Shown one piece after another: positions 9,446 to 18,150 of a DNA stretch of 64,000 bases. This stretch comes from Candidatus Heimdallarchaeota archaeon LC_3 (GTDB lineage Archaea; Asgardarchaeota; Heimdallarchaeia; Hodarchaeales; LC-3), in the NCBI GenBank assembly GCA_001940645.1, contig MDVS01000119.1:1-64000 (forward strand). Direction: 5' to 3'. Position 1 is the first letter of the stretch, and every line of letters starts with the position of its first letter. Below the pieces are notes generated by a model. It made no database searches. It was given only the letters and a program-made list of their open reading frames with translations, and had not been told where the DNA came from. The translations under genes were made by a program, and so were the position numbers.

Positions 9446-10342
9446 ATGACAAATAAATCATCTGTGATAGAAGTTGTGAATCTTACTAAAAGATTTGGTA
9501 ACATTGTCGCAGTAAATAACATTAGTTTAACTGTAGAAATTGGTACAATTCATGGATTCTTAGGACCAAACGGAGCTGGAAAAACTACAACCCTTAGATG
9601 TGCTCTTGGTTTATTACGACCAAATAAAGGAGAAGTAAGAATATTTGGAGAAAAAATGAGCCCAAATAAGACTAATATACAAAAAAAAGTTGGTTATTTA
9701 CCCGGAGAGGTATATCTTTATCCATACTATTCTGTTAAACAGCTTTTAGACTATTTCGGTAATTTGTATGGCAATCAAAATCCCCCCTTAAGACAAGAAC
9801 TGGTAGAAAGATTCAATTTAGATGAAAACACGAAAACTAAGGCACTATCTAAGGGAAACGGGCAAAAAGTAGGCATTATTCAAGCTTTAATGCATGATCC
9901 TGACCTTTTAATATTAGATGAACCTAGTAGTGGACTTGATCCTCTACTTCAAAATGTGTTCTATAAGGTTTTAAGAGAGTTTAGAGATAGAGGGAAGACA
10001 ATCTTTTTCTCTTCACATGTACTTTCAGAAGTGCAAAAAGTATGTGATTATGTATCAGTCATTAGAGAAGGAGATATAGTTTCTTCTGAAGATGTATCTA
10101 TATTAGTTAATAAAATCCAAAGAAAAATAATTTTGACATTTAATGATAATAATATGACTGATCCACCCTCATTTCCTAATCTAGAATTCATTAATAGAGA
10201 AGGTGAAAAATTCAATTATTTAGTTAAAGGAACCATCAAAGATAGCATTACCCAATTGAATATTCCTGAAATACAGAACATAATCATCCCTGAATTGTCA
10301 GTAGAAGATTATTTTTTAAGTTATTATCAAAAGGAGGATTAA
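9446..10342 (+). CDS. ABC-2 exporter ATP-binding protein
   Basis: A 298-residue ABC ATPase with Walker A GPNGAGKTTT, signature LSKGNGQKVG and Walker B LLILDEPSSGLDP, followed by the HVLSEVQKVCD switch region. The last 80 residues are a C-terminal domain common in ABC-2 type (drug, lipid or bacitracin) exporters. It is followed four bases later by a large permease and has a close paralogue at 47135-48061 with the same domain order. The substrate is unknown. It sits inside the pyrimidine region without an obvious functional link. Confidence 0.9.
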   Translation: MTNKSSVIEVVNLTKRFGNIVAVNNISLTVEIGTIHGFLGPNGAGKTTTLRCALGLLRPNKGEVRIFGEKMSPNKTNIQKKVGYLPGEVYLYPYYSVKQLLDYFGNLYGNQNPPLRQELVERFNLDENTKTKALSKGNGQKVGIIQALMHDPDLLILDEPSSGLDPLLQNVFYKVLREFRDRGKTIFFSSHVLSEVQKVCDYVSVIREGDIVSSEDVSILVNKIQRKIILTFNDNNMTDPPSFPNLEFINREGEKFNYLVKGTIKDSITQLNIPEIQNIIIPELSVEDYFLSYYQKED

Positions 10343-10346
10343 TCCC

Positions 10347-12095
10347 ATGTTGTCTCAATATTTGTCTATTTATAAAATTCAATTTAGGCAATTAAGATGG
10401 GCCATATTATTTTTTTCGATTCTGATGGCATTTCTAATAAGTTTTATGCTTTTATTTTATCCTGGTAAAGAAGGGATGGAAGCTATGTTTGAAATACTTC
10501 AAGATCCTGCCTTTGCATTAATTTTTGGTGACCTTGTAAATATGATAGAAACCAATCCTTTTGGAATGTGGCTTCAATTATTATTCGGATTCTTACCTTT
10601 ATTTTTCATTATTTTTGGGTTATATTTGGGTGTTGAATCTGCTACCAGGGAACAATCTGATAAAACCTTTGATCTTGGATTTATAGTTCCAGTTCATAGA
10701 TTATCAATTCTTTCAATCCGAGTTTTAGGCTCTTTGTTTTATATTGGCTTAGTGATGATTTTTGGGACAATAATTACATATCTTTGGGCAAATTCTGCTA
10801 ATTCCACAATGTCATTAGAAACAATATTGATATTATGGTTTGTAATTGGTGTTCAAACTTTTGTAGGATTGTTCATAGGTCTTTTTATTGGAGTAATCGT
10901 ATTTGATAAAGGATTTGGACTTCAATTATCATTAATTGTAGTATTCGTCTCTATGTTCATTCTCCTATTCCAAAATGCACTTACAGATCCAGATATTCAA
11001 AAATTCTTATCAAATTTTGATATCGTTAGTTATTTGAGATCTTCAGAAATCATTTTTGAAAATAAGTTCGATATTAGTGTCCTATTTCCTTTAGTTGTTT
11101 TTTCAGTCCTTTTGTTTGTTGTAAGTTTATTCATTTTCTACAGGCGTGATCTTATTGAAAGTGAATTCCGTCCGTTATATGTTTATCTTAATCCAATGTA
11201 TTGGTTAAATAAAAGAAATGGCAAAGAAAATGATCAAAGAAGTAGTTCCTCATTTTCTTTAACAAGAATTCTTGTCAGCTGGGCTGGTCCTTATAGAAAA
11301 AGGTTTCCTGTTATTGTTGATGAATTATGGTCCCATGGATTTATACTGCTAATTTTCGTTCTTCTCTTGTGGATGATGATATTTTTTCAATTAATAGTCT
11401 ACCCCGGCGACCAAGAGTCAATTGATATATTAGTTATCCTTAAAGCTAGTGGACTAGAAAGATTGTTTTCCCATGGTGTGGTTTTAGAACAGGATGCTTA
11501 TCTAGCATATCTCGTAACACAATACTTCGGCCTTGCCTTTATTTTTTATGTCCCCTATATTGTTTATAGATTTTATCGAATTGAAATGCGTGATAACGCT
11601 AAAACTGATGAATATCTCTGGGTAAAGCCTATTTCTCAAAATAAAATTTATTTACATAGATTGTCAGCGCTAATGATTGAATATCTAATATTAGTTGCTT
11701 TCTCAGCATTATTTTTCATTATTCCAGAAATTATTTATAATAAACTAGAGCATACATTTTTAGAAATTTTTATCTTATTTCTATCAATTCCAGTATATTT
11801 CGGAATAGGATTACTGGTTTCAGTTATGATCATATATATACCAAAATACGGAAAATTTCTATCCGTTTTTGTAGTGATAGGATTAATGTTATCCTATTTG
11901 TTCGGATTTTTAACAGAGGATACCGAAATAATTGCTCAATTAACACCGTTTTACTATATTGATCCCGTACTTATTCTATATAATGGTCTAACGTTAGAAA
12001 CATTTCTGGTAACTGGAGGAGCTCTGATTGTTACTATTGCCTTATTAATGTTACGACTTCAGAAAAAATCTAGATATCTTCCTACTAGTGATTAA
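10347..12095 (+). CDS. ABC-2 exporter permease, double-length
   Basis: This 582-residue membrane protein has about twelve hydrophobic segments arranged as two similar halves. Each half opens with a helix leading to a YPG motif and a short amphipathic stretch (LLFYPGKEGMEAM near residue 35, LIVYPGDQESID near residue 350). The halves are joined by a charged linker near 280-320. Two fused six-helix ABC-2 permeases would complete a transporter with two copies of the ATPase just upstream. Its paralogue is at 45354-47126. Confidence 0.85.
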   Translation: MLSQYLSIYKIQFRQLRWAILFFSILMAFLISFMLLFYPGKEGMEAMFEILQDPAFALIFGDLVNMIETNPFGMWLQLLFGFLPLFFIIFGLYLGVESATREQSDKTFDLGFIVPVHRLSILSIRVLGSLFYIGLVMIFGTIITYLWANSANSTMSLETILILWFVIGVQTFVGLFIGLFIGVIVFDKGFGLQLSLIVVFVSMFILLFQNALTDPDIQKFLSNFDIVSYLRSSEIIFENKFDISVLFPLVVFSVLLFVVSLFIFYRRDLIESEFRPLYVYLNPMYWLNKRNGKENDQRSSSSFSLTRILVSWAGPYRKRFPVIVDELWSHGFILLIFVLLLWMMIFFQLIVYPGDQESIDILVILKASGLERLFSHGVVLEQDAYLAYLVTQYFGLAFIFYVPYIVYRFYRIEMRDNAKTDEYLWVKPISQNKIYLHRLSALMIEYLILVAFSALFFIIPEIIYNKLEHTFLEIFILFLSIPVYFGIGLLVSVMIIYIPKYGKFLSVFVVIGLMLSYLFGFLTEDTEIIAQLTPFYYIDPVLILYNGLTLETFLVTGGALIVTIALLMLRLQKKSRYLPTSD

Positions 12096-12146
12096 ATCAT
12101 TAATAATTTTTACTTCTTTCTATTTATCTTAATATTTTCAATCTCC

Positions 12147-12157
12147 TTTTTTTTTTT
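12147..12157 (+). terminator. T-run terminator after the ABC exporter
   Basis: An uninterrupted run of eleven T residues about 50 bases after the permease stop, preceded by CTCC, fits the U-rich intrinsic terminators used by archaeal RNA polymerase. Confidence 0.4.
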
Positions 12158-12258
12158 ATTCGAATTCTACGTCAAATACAAATTAGGGGATAAAAATATT
12201 TTTTTGGTCGTACGTTATTATTAATGTAAATGAAATTATCAACAAAAATGAATATTAA

Positions 12259-13236
12259 ATGAAAAGTTTTATTTCTATTCTAGATCACTCTCCTGAAGAT
12301 TTTATTAGTATCCTTCATCTTGCGGCCCGAATAAAGAAAGAACCGGAGAAGTATGCACATGAGCTTGATGGAAAAATTTTGGCAAATCTTTTTTATGAAT
12401 CATCAACAAGAACTTCTCTATCTTTTCAATCTGCTATGCAAAGATTAGGAGGATCTGTACTAGGGTTTGCTACGAAAGTTGGCACCAGCGCTGATAAAGG
12501 AGAGTCTCTAACAGATACGATTCATATGGCAGTAGGATATTCGGATATAGTTGTTCTCAGACATCCAAAAAGAGGGAGTGGAAAATTAGCTTCAGAAATT
12601 TCTTCTGAATATAATGTTCCAGTGATTAGTGGAGGTTCAGGGAGTCAAACTCATCCTACACAAAGTTTACTCGATATTTATAGTATTTGGGAAACCCAAA
12701 ACAGAGTTGATGGTCTTACAATAGGAATATCTGGTGATTTGAGATACTCAAGAACAATCCCATCTTTACTTCAATTATTCAATAAATTATCTTCAGAACA
12801 ATCAAACATTCATCTTTTTGCTCATGACTTACTAAAATTACCCGATCAGGTTAGATATGAAATATTACAGGAAAAGAAATTAGTTCTAATTGATAAACCC
12901 AGTATTGAAGACGACATTAGTAATTTAGACGTTTTATATTTCACACGTATACAACGTGAACGTTTTCCTGATGATTCAATGTATCAAGATGTTAGGGGAG
13001 CATTTGTGTTCCAAGAAAGCTATTTTGAACGAGTAAAACCTAATTTTACTCTTTTACATCCTCTTCCTCGTGTTGATGAAATTGGATATGGAGTTGATAA
13101 GAGTAAACATGCTTATTACTTTAAACAAGCAAAAAATGGTGTTTTTGTTAGAATGAGTTTAATATTACATCTGCTTAAATCAGATCTAGTTTCCGGATTA
13201 AATTTACCCAAAGAGTTAGGAAATTTTCCAAAATAA
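12259..13236 (+). CDS. pyrB: aspartate carbamoyltransferase, catalytic subunit
   Basis: PyrB condenses carbamoyl phosphate with aspartate, the committed step. The carbamoyl-phosphate loop is FYESSTRTSLSF and the aspartate side carries HPLPRVDEIG, both diagnostic; HPTQSLLDIYS is also present. The usual second arginine of STRTR is serine here, a mild departure. It precedes pyrI by nine bases, so the allosteric dodecamer of catalytic and regulatory chains can form. Confidence 0.94.
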   Translation: MKSFISILDHSPEDFISILHLAARIKKEPEKYAHELDGKILANLFYESSTRTSLSFQSAMQRLGGSVLGFATKVGTSADKGESLTDTIHMAVGYSDIVVLRHPKRGSGKLASEISSEYNVPVISGGSGSQTHPTQSLLDIYSIWETQNRVDGLTIGISGDLRYSRTIPSLLQLFNKLSSEQSNIHLFAHDLLKLPDQVRYEILQEKKLVLIDKPSIEDDISNLDVLYFTRIQRERFPDDSMYQDVRGAFVFQESYFERVKPNFTLLHPLPRVDEIGYGVDKSKHAYYFKQAKNGVFVRMSLILHLLKSDLVSGLNLPKELGNFPK

Positions 13237-13245
13237 AGTGATAAT

Positions 13246-13764
13246 ATGAAAAATGGACTAGATGCTAATCAACTTGTAATTGATCGAATAAGTAATGGTA
13301 TTGTTGTTGATCATATGCCTGCTGGTATGGCCCTTGCGGTTCTGAAAATTTTAGGGGCAGAAAAACAGGAATTTTTAAATAAAGGAAATATTATTGCTGT
13401 AGCTATTAATGTTCGAACATTAAAAAGACCTGAGCAAAGAAAAGATGTTCTTAAAATCCAAAATTTTAAGATGCAAAAAATTGATGAAGTTAGATTAGGA
13501 TTATTAGTACCTGGGTCTACAGTAAACATAATTCAAGATTATTCGATTCTAGAAAAGAAACAAATTACACTTCCAAGATATATTGAAGGATTAAATTGCC
13601 CTAGTTCAAGCTGTATAACTAATGAACGCGAAAATACAAAGAAAACATTCGATATCGTATATTTAGAAAATCAAAAGGGTTATTTGCGGTGCAGGTATTG
13701 CGAAGAAGCTTTTATACTTGAAAGTGTCACAACTTCTATGAGAAATACTAATTTTCAAACATAA
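13246..13764 (+). CDS. pyrI: aspartate carbamoyltransferase, regulatory subunit
   Basis: PyrI (172 aa) binds CTP/ATP and holds the catalytic trimers together. The N-terminal nucleotide-binding domain begins DRISNGIVVDHMPAGMA, the family pattern. The C-terminal zinc domain has four cysteines: a C-x5-C pair in NCPSSSCIT and a C-x2-C pair in RCRYCEE. Its presence means the pathway is under end-product feedback control. Confidence 0.94.
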   Translation: MKNGLDANQLVIDRISNGIVVDHMPAGMALAVLKILGAEKQEFLNKGNIIAVAINVRTLKRPEQRKDVLKIQNFKMQKIDEVRLGLLVPGSTVNIIQDYSILEKKQITLPRYIEGLNCPSSSCITNERENTKKTFDIVYLENQKGYLRCRYCEEAFILESVTTSMRNTNFQT

Positions 13765-13869
13765 TTGTTACCATTACGAAACACTGAGCTAATGGTAATG
13801 TCATAATTAAAGTCTAAATAATAGAGGTCTACAAATTGATTTCTTCCTAACTAAAATCGGATATGAATT

Positions 13870-14469
13870 ATGATCGAAAATTATTCTAAATTAAATTTAG
13901 ACACGAATGTTAAAAATTCATTAAAAAAATTGTCTTCTTTTCGAGACATGCATCCAGAAAATGTTTTATTTGATATTAAATTTAGTAAGTATGATAATTC
14001 TGATATTAAATTTATACTTTACCTAAGTATAAGAAATTATTCTAATGATCCTTTACCTAATGAATTATTTTTTGGTGATATATCAGAATTAAGTATCTAC
14101 GATAGATCTTCTAATAATAGGTTTTACGATTCTATTTTCTCAAACAAAAACCTTATTAGACTCAATTTAGCATTATATAATAATTTTTCTGTAATTCCCG
14201 ATAATTTTCATATTCTTAGTAGACTTACTGAGTTATCTATTCAAATACCTAATCTTGATTCATTTCCTTCAAGTGTCTGTAGGTTAAAACATTTAATATC
14301 ATTGACCCTCATTTGTTCTAATATTATTAAACTTCCAGAGTTAATCTTTGAACTAAATTCTAAACTCTTATCACTAACTATTGGTAGTGTGAAAGAAAGC
14401 AATATGGACGATATAAAAAATGAAACAAAAAGACTTCAAATTCCTGAAATAATCCTTCTCGGGCAATGA
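13870..14469 (+). CDS. degenerate leucine-rich-repeat protein
   Basis: A 199-residue protein in which residues about 75-190 show irregular 22-24-residue units with leucines at LRR spacing (NLIRLNLALYNNFSVIP, RLTELSIQIPNLDSFP, LISLTLICSNIIKLP). The first 70 residues are not recognised. It has no signal peptide or membrane segment, so it should be cytosolic. It sits between pyrI and pyrD in the same direction with gaps near 100 bases. A role in pyrimidine synthesis is not implied. It is shorter and more degenerate than the LRR protein at 16750-17820. Confidence 0.65.
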   Translation: MIENYSKLNLDTNVKNSLKKLSSFRDMHPENVLFDIKFSKYDNSDIKFILYLSIRNYSNDPLPNELFFGDISELSIYDRSSNNRFYDSIFSNKNLIRLNLALYNNFSVIPDNFHILSRLTELSIQIPNLDSFPSSVCRLKHLISLTLICSNIIKLPELIFELNSKLLSLTIGSVKESNMDDIKNETKRLQIPEIILLGQ

Positions 14470-14544
14470 AAAAACATTATAGCTTCCATGCAAAACTGAT
14501 TTTTAAAAAATGTTAAATATATTCAAATGGATTTATTTTGATAA

Positions 14545-15510
14545 ATGGATTACTCAACAATCTATAAGTATGGTTTAAGTAAATTACCAGATAGACTAAT
14601 AGAATATTCTGGTGGATCATTTTATAATATAATGGGGAAACTCTTTCCACAAAAACATTCTCAAAATATGTATATTGAAAAATTAGATACTTATATTTCA
14701 TATCCTTGGGGTTTAGCCTCTGGTTGGGCTGATTCATACATAAAAATGTTGTCTATTAAGAAATTAGGAGCAGGAATAGTATTTGGTAAGACAATAACCT
14801 TTTTGCCAAAAAAAGGAAATCCTTATCCAAGGTTAGTCAGGGATCCAAAAAAAAAATGGCTTATTAATTCAATGGGATTACCTAACTATGGTCTGATTCA
14901 ATGGATACGTTGGCTAAAGAAAAATGGTAAATTACCTTTTGGATGCTTTTTATCTGTAAAAGGAGATACAGGCTATGAGTGGAAAGTTATGATTAATTCT
15001 TTAAGTCAATATACTGATTTAATTGAATTAAATGTCTCCTGTCCGAATGTGAGTATAGGAATATTGGATAAAGATAAAACCATTAGGTTAATAAAATCTA
15101 TATTACGTTCAACAAAAAATACTAATATTTCTCTAAAAATCAGTTCTGAATATTCAACTGATCAGATTTTAGATTTACTTAAATCGTTGGATATAGAAAA
15201 TGACAATATTTCGGGAATTTCTTTGTTTAATACCTATCCTATTGAACACCAGCGTTTAGGTAATAAACAGAAAATAGGAGGTTTAAGTGGGCCTATTCTT
15301 TATCCTAAATTATTAAAGACTGTCAAATTGATTAGAGAATCATACTCATATAATGATCTTCTTATATTTGCAATGGGAGGAATAGATGACATTCAAAAGA
15401 TTAAGAACCTTTGGGACAATTTTCGCGCTTTTCCTCTCATTTTGACTGCATTTTTGACTGAGGGGCCCTTTATATTCAAAAATTTTATAGATAAGGGGCT
15501 TGGAGAATAA
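14545..15510 (+). CDS. pyrD: dihydroorotate dehydrogenase, class 1-like
   Basis: A divergent but recognisable FMN barrel of 321 aa. The active-site cysteine lies in LIELNVSCPNVS, as in class 1 enzymes. IGGLSGPILYPKLLKTVKLIRE and the later AMGGID are the FMN-phosphate binding region, and LTAFLTEGPFIFKNF matches the family end. It oxidises dihydroorotate to orotate. No pyrK electron-transfer subunit is nearby, which suggests a soluble class 1A-type enzyme or an unusual electron acceptor. The pyr context supports this over a dihydropyrimidine dehydrogenase. Confidence 0.82.
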   Translation: MDYSTIYKYGLSKLPDRLIEYSGGSFYNIMGKLFPQKHSQNMYIEKLDTYISYPWGLASGWADSYIKMLSIKKLGAGIVFGKTITFLPKKGNPYPRLVRDPKKKWLINSMGLPNYGLIQWIRWLKKNGKLPFGCFLSVKGDTGYEWKVMINSLSQYTDLIELNVSCPNVSIGILDKDKTIRLIKSILRSTKNTNISLKISSEYSTDQILDLLKSLDIENDNISGISLFNTYPIEHQRLGNKQKIGGLSGPILYPKLLKTVKLIRESYSYNDLLIFAMGGIDDIQKIKNLWDNFRAFPLILTAFLTEGPFIFKNFIDKGLGE

Positions 15511-15672
15511 AAAGTTCAGTAATTAAAAAGTTAAGTCGGATTTTTTTAAATATTTAGTAGCTGGTAACGGAATAGTATTAAAAACAATAATCAAAAATTA
15601 ATTAAGTAGAATACCAGAATGTTTAAAAAAAATCTTTATCTAATAACAATTTAATGAATTAAAGAAAAAAGG

Positions 15673-16647
15673 ATGTTTAAAATGACCGAAATTAAACATA
15701 AAGTTATCATAATAGGATCCGGACCAGCTGGTTTAACTGCTGCAATATATGCAGGTCGAGCTAACCTTAATCCTCTAGTAGCGGCAGGAGAAGTAGAAGC
15801 AACTCAATTACCTGGAGGACAACTAATGTTAACAACAGAGATAGAAAATTATCCTGGTTTTCCAGAGCAAATTACTGGTCCTGAACTTATGGAACGATTC
15901 ATGGAACAAGCGAGAAAATTTGGTGCAGAATTAGTAGAATCATATGCCACAGATATTAAAAAAGAAGGTGATATCTTCGAGGTAAACATAGGAGGCACTT
16001 GGTACAAAACGTATTGTATAATTCTTGCAATGGGCGCTGTTGCGCGATGGTTGAACGCTCCAGGTGAAATAAAGTTCAGAAACAAAGGAATTTCGGCTTG
16101 TGCAACATGTGATGGTCCCCTACCTATATTCAGGAACAAGGAAATCTTCGTTGTCGGTGGAGGAGATTCTGCTGTTGAAGAATCTTTATTTCTAACAAAA
16201 TTTGCAAGTCAAGTAACCATGATTCATCGAAGAGATGAATTAAGGGCAAGTAAAATCATGGCTGAACGCGCAAAAAACCATGCTAAAATTCGAATTCTAT
16301 GGGATTCAGTAATAGAAGGATATGAAGGGGAAGATTTCTTAGAAAAAGTCAAAATCAAGAATGTTAAAAATAATGATGTGACTGTATATGATGTTACTGG
16401 TCTATTTATGGCCATAGGTCATGACCCAGCTACTGAATTTATCAAAAATACAAATTTAGGTATTAAACTTGATGACAAAGGATATATTGAGGTTAAGAGC
16501 CATATACATGCTGGAATTGAAGGGATATTTGCAGCAGGTGATGTACACGATACGCATTATAAACAGGCGATTACTGCTGCTGGATTTGGCTGTATGGCAG
16601 CAATAACAGCTGAAAGATGGCTTGATGAGAAAGGGCTCAATCACTAA
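15673..16647 (+). CDS. trxB: thioredoxin reductase
   Basis: A 324-residue flavoprotein that passes electrons from NAD(P)H to thioredoxin. The FAD-binding IIGSGPAGLTAAIYAGRA is at the start, the redox pair is Cys143 and Cys146 in SACATCDGP, the NAD(P)H Rossmann motif is VVGGGDSAVEE, and AAGDVHD closes the FAD site. ATG 15673 is used, but the second ATG at 15682 has better spacing from AAGG and may be the real start. The TAA stop is followed in frame by another 38 codons carrying a cysteine cluster (next entry). Confidence 0.93.
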   Translation: MFKMTEIKHKVIIIGSGPAGLTAAIYAGRANLNPLVAAGEVEATQLPGGQLMLTTEIENYPGFPEQITGPELMERFMEQARKFGAELVESYATDIKKEGDIFEVNIGGTWYKTYCIILAMGAVARWLNAPGEIKFRNKGISACATCDGPLPIFRNKEIFVVGGGDSAVEESLFLTKFASQVTMIHRRDELRASKIMAERAKNHAKIRILWDSVIEGYEGEDFLEKVKIKNVKNNDVTVYDVTGLFMAIGHDPATEFIKNTNLGIKLDDKGYIEVKSHIHAGIEGIFAAGDVHDTHYKQAITAAGFGCMAAITAERWLDEKGLNH

Positions 16648-16764
16648 TTAGAAACAGATCAAGGCTGTACTATTTGCCTTAAAGTCTGCCCTTTCAGGGA
16701 AAGTGATTATCAAACTATCAAACAAAAGTTTTTAGAAAAGAACGAAATTCTACAAATTAGCTAA
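16648..16764 (+). pseudogene. in-frame iron-sulfur-like tail after the trxB stop
   Basis: Directly after the trxB TAA, the same frame stays open for 38 codons and contains GCTICLKVCPF, the C-x2-C-x3-C-P pattern of a [4Fe-4S] ferredoxin-type site with an Asp (DQGC) where another cysteine could stand. It ends in TAA overlapping the 3' end of the minus-strand LRR gene. It may be a remnant of a lost ferredoxin gene, a readthrough extension, or part of an ancestral trxB fusion. There is no start codon in the segment. Confidence 0.4.
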
Positions 16765-17820
16765 ATATTCTGTAATAATTTTTCTATCTCTCCAGAACTT
16801 ATTACTTTCCTTTAAGGGATTGAAAATTAATTCCAAATATGATAATTGCTTTAATTTTTTCATTGCTTTAGGTAATTTAGTAATTTTATTATTTCTAAGA
16901 AGCAGAACTTCTAGGAATGATAAGCTTCCAATTGATGCAGGTAAAAATGCGATTTTATTATTTTCAATATTTATCCTTTTCAAATTAGCTAAAAGTGCTA
17001 TTTCTGGTGAAATTTGGTCAATGATATTATTTCCAAGATCTAATTCTTCTAACAGTGATAAATAGTATACCCAAGGAGGTATCAGCTCAAGATTTGAATT
17101 ATTGATTGATAACTTTTTCAAATTCGTCAGATTAATCATTGTATTCGGAATTTCTAATAGTATTATTAAGTTATTAAGTAAAATTTCTTTCAAATTAAAA
17201 AGATTTCCTATTTCTAATGGTATAGACTCTAGTGGATTATTAGACAAATTTAATAATTCAAGATTCTGTAATTTCCCAATTTTTTTTGTAATGTATCCGA
17301 TTTTATTAAATGATAGATCTAAATGAACCAATTTATCCAAATTTCCAATCGAATCAGGGATTTTGGTAATAATATTTCTTATAATTGTTATTATTTCTAA
17401 TTTTGAGCATTTTTGGATAGCTTCTGGTAATTTAGAAAGATTTCCTTTATGAATCTCTAATATTTCCAAATTCTCTAATGATATTATTGATTCTGGTAAT
17501 TGTTGATGTTGATAATAACGCAAATGAACTTCCGTTATGTGATTGTCTGATATTACGACGTTTACTCCTGGTTTATATAACGAAGATATCTTTAAAGTAA
17601 ACTCAACATTTTTTGTTAAATCAACAAGAAAATTATGCTCATTTTCTGTTAAAGAATCAATTCTTAAATAATTAATGACATAATCGTTTAGAATATTAAA
17701 GCAATACTTATGATACCCTATTAGAATTTCTTCGTCATTACAAGGTAATCTACAATACTTACAATAGACTTTGCTTTCAGATATTTTTAAGTTTAGATCA
17801 ACATCTGTAAATTCTTGCAT
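16750..17820 (-). CDS. LRR protein with N-terminal zinc-knuckle-like segment
   Basis: This 356-residue protein starts with a cysteine/histidine cluster, YCKYCRLPCNDEEILIGYHK then YC (residues about 19-40), which could bind zinc. Residues about 120-345 form some ten leucine-rich repeats of about 23 residues with the pattern LxxLxxLxLxxNxIxxLPxxI, of the SHOC2/plant-intracellular-Ras-LRR style. It has no signal or membrane segment. Repeats of this type bind proteins, including Ras-family GTPases in eukaryotes; that partner is only an inference here. Confidence 0.85.
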   Translation of the reverse strand: MQEFTDVDLNLKISESKVYCKYCRLPCNDEEILIGYHKYCFNILNDYVINYLRIDSLTENEHNFLVDLTKNVEFTLKISSLYKPGVNVVISDNHITEVHLRYYQHQQLPESIISLENLEILEIHKGNLSKLPEAIQKCSKLEIITIIRNIITKIPDSIGNLDKLVHLDLSFNKIGYITKKIGKLQNLELLNLSNNPLESIPLEIGNLFNLKEILLNNLIILLEIPNTMINLTNLKKLSINNSNLELIPPWVYYLSLLEELDLGNNIIDQISPEIALLANLKRINIENNKIAFLPASIGSLSFLEVLLLRNNKITKLPKAMKKLKQLSYLELIFNPLKESNKFWRDRKIITEYLANL

Positions 17821-18150
17821 TTTTATCTAGATTCAATCCTTTTTTTATAAGAAATGTACAAATTTGGTATAATACATTCTTAAAATTCATTTTCAACTCC
17901 CACTTTTTAAATTTATCGAGAAAATGATATTAATTTTAAATAAAATGAATAATTTCAAACTAGATATAATAAATTTTGAAAAATTTAATTAAAAATTCAG
18001 AAAGGATTTAGAAATTTGAAATTAGTATTTTTACTACTTCTTTAATTTTTTTATACAAAATTTCATTTTTGAATAAATAATTGTTATTTTAATAATGAAT
18101 CTAAGTTTACCATTAAAAATTTCTTCAAATTAATACTTTAGGCGTTTTAT
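17821..18150. other. AT-rich divergent intergenic region
   Basis: About 330 bases between the divergent LRR and glycyl-tRNA synthetase genes. It is almost entirely A and T with no open frame of note and no repeat that I can see. It must contain the promoters for both genes, but no single TATA element stands out. Confidence 0.5.
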
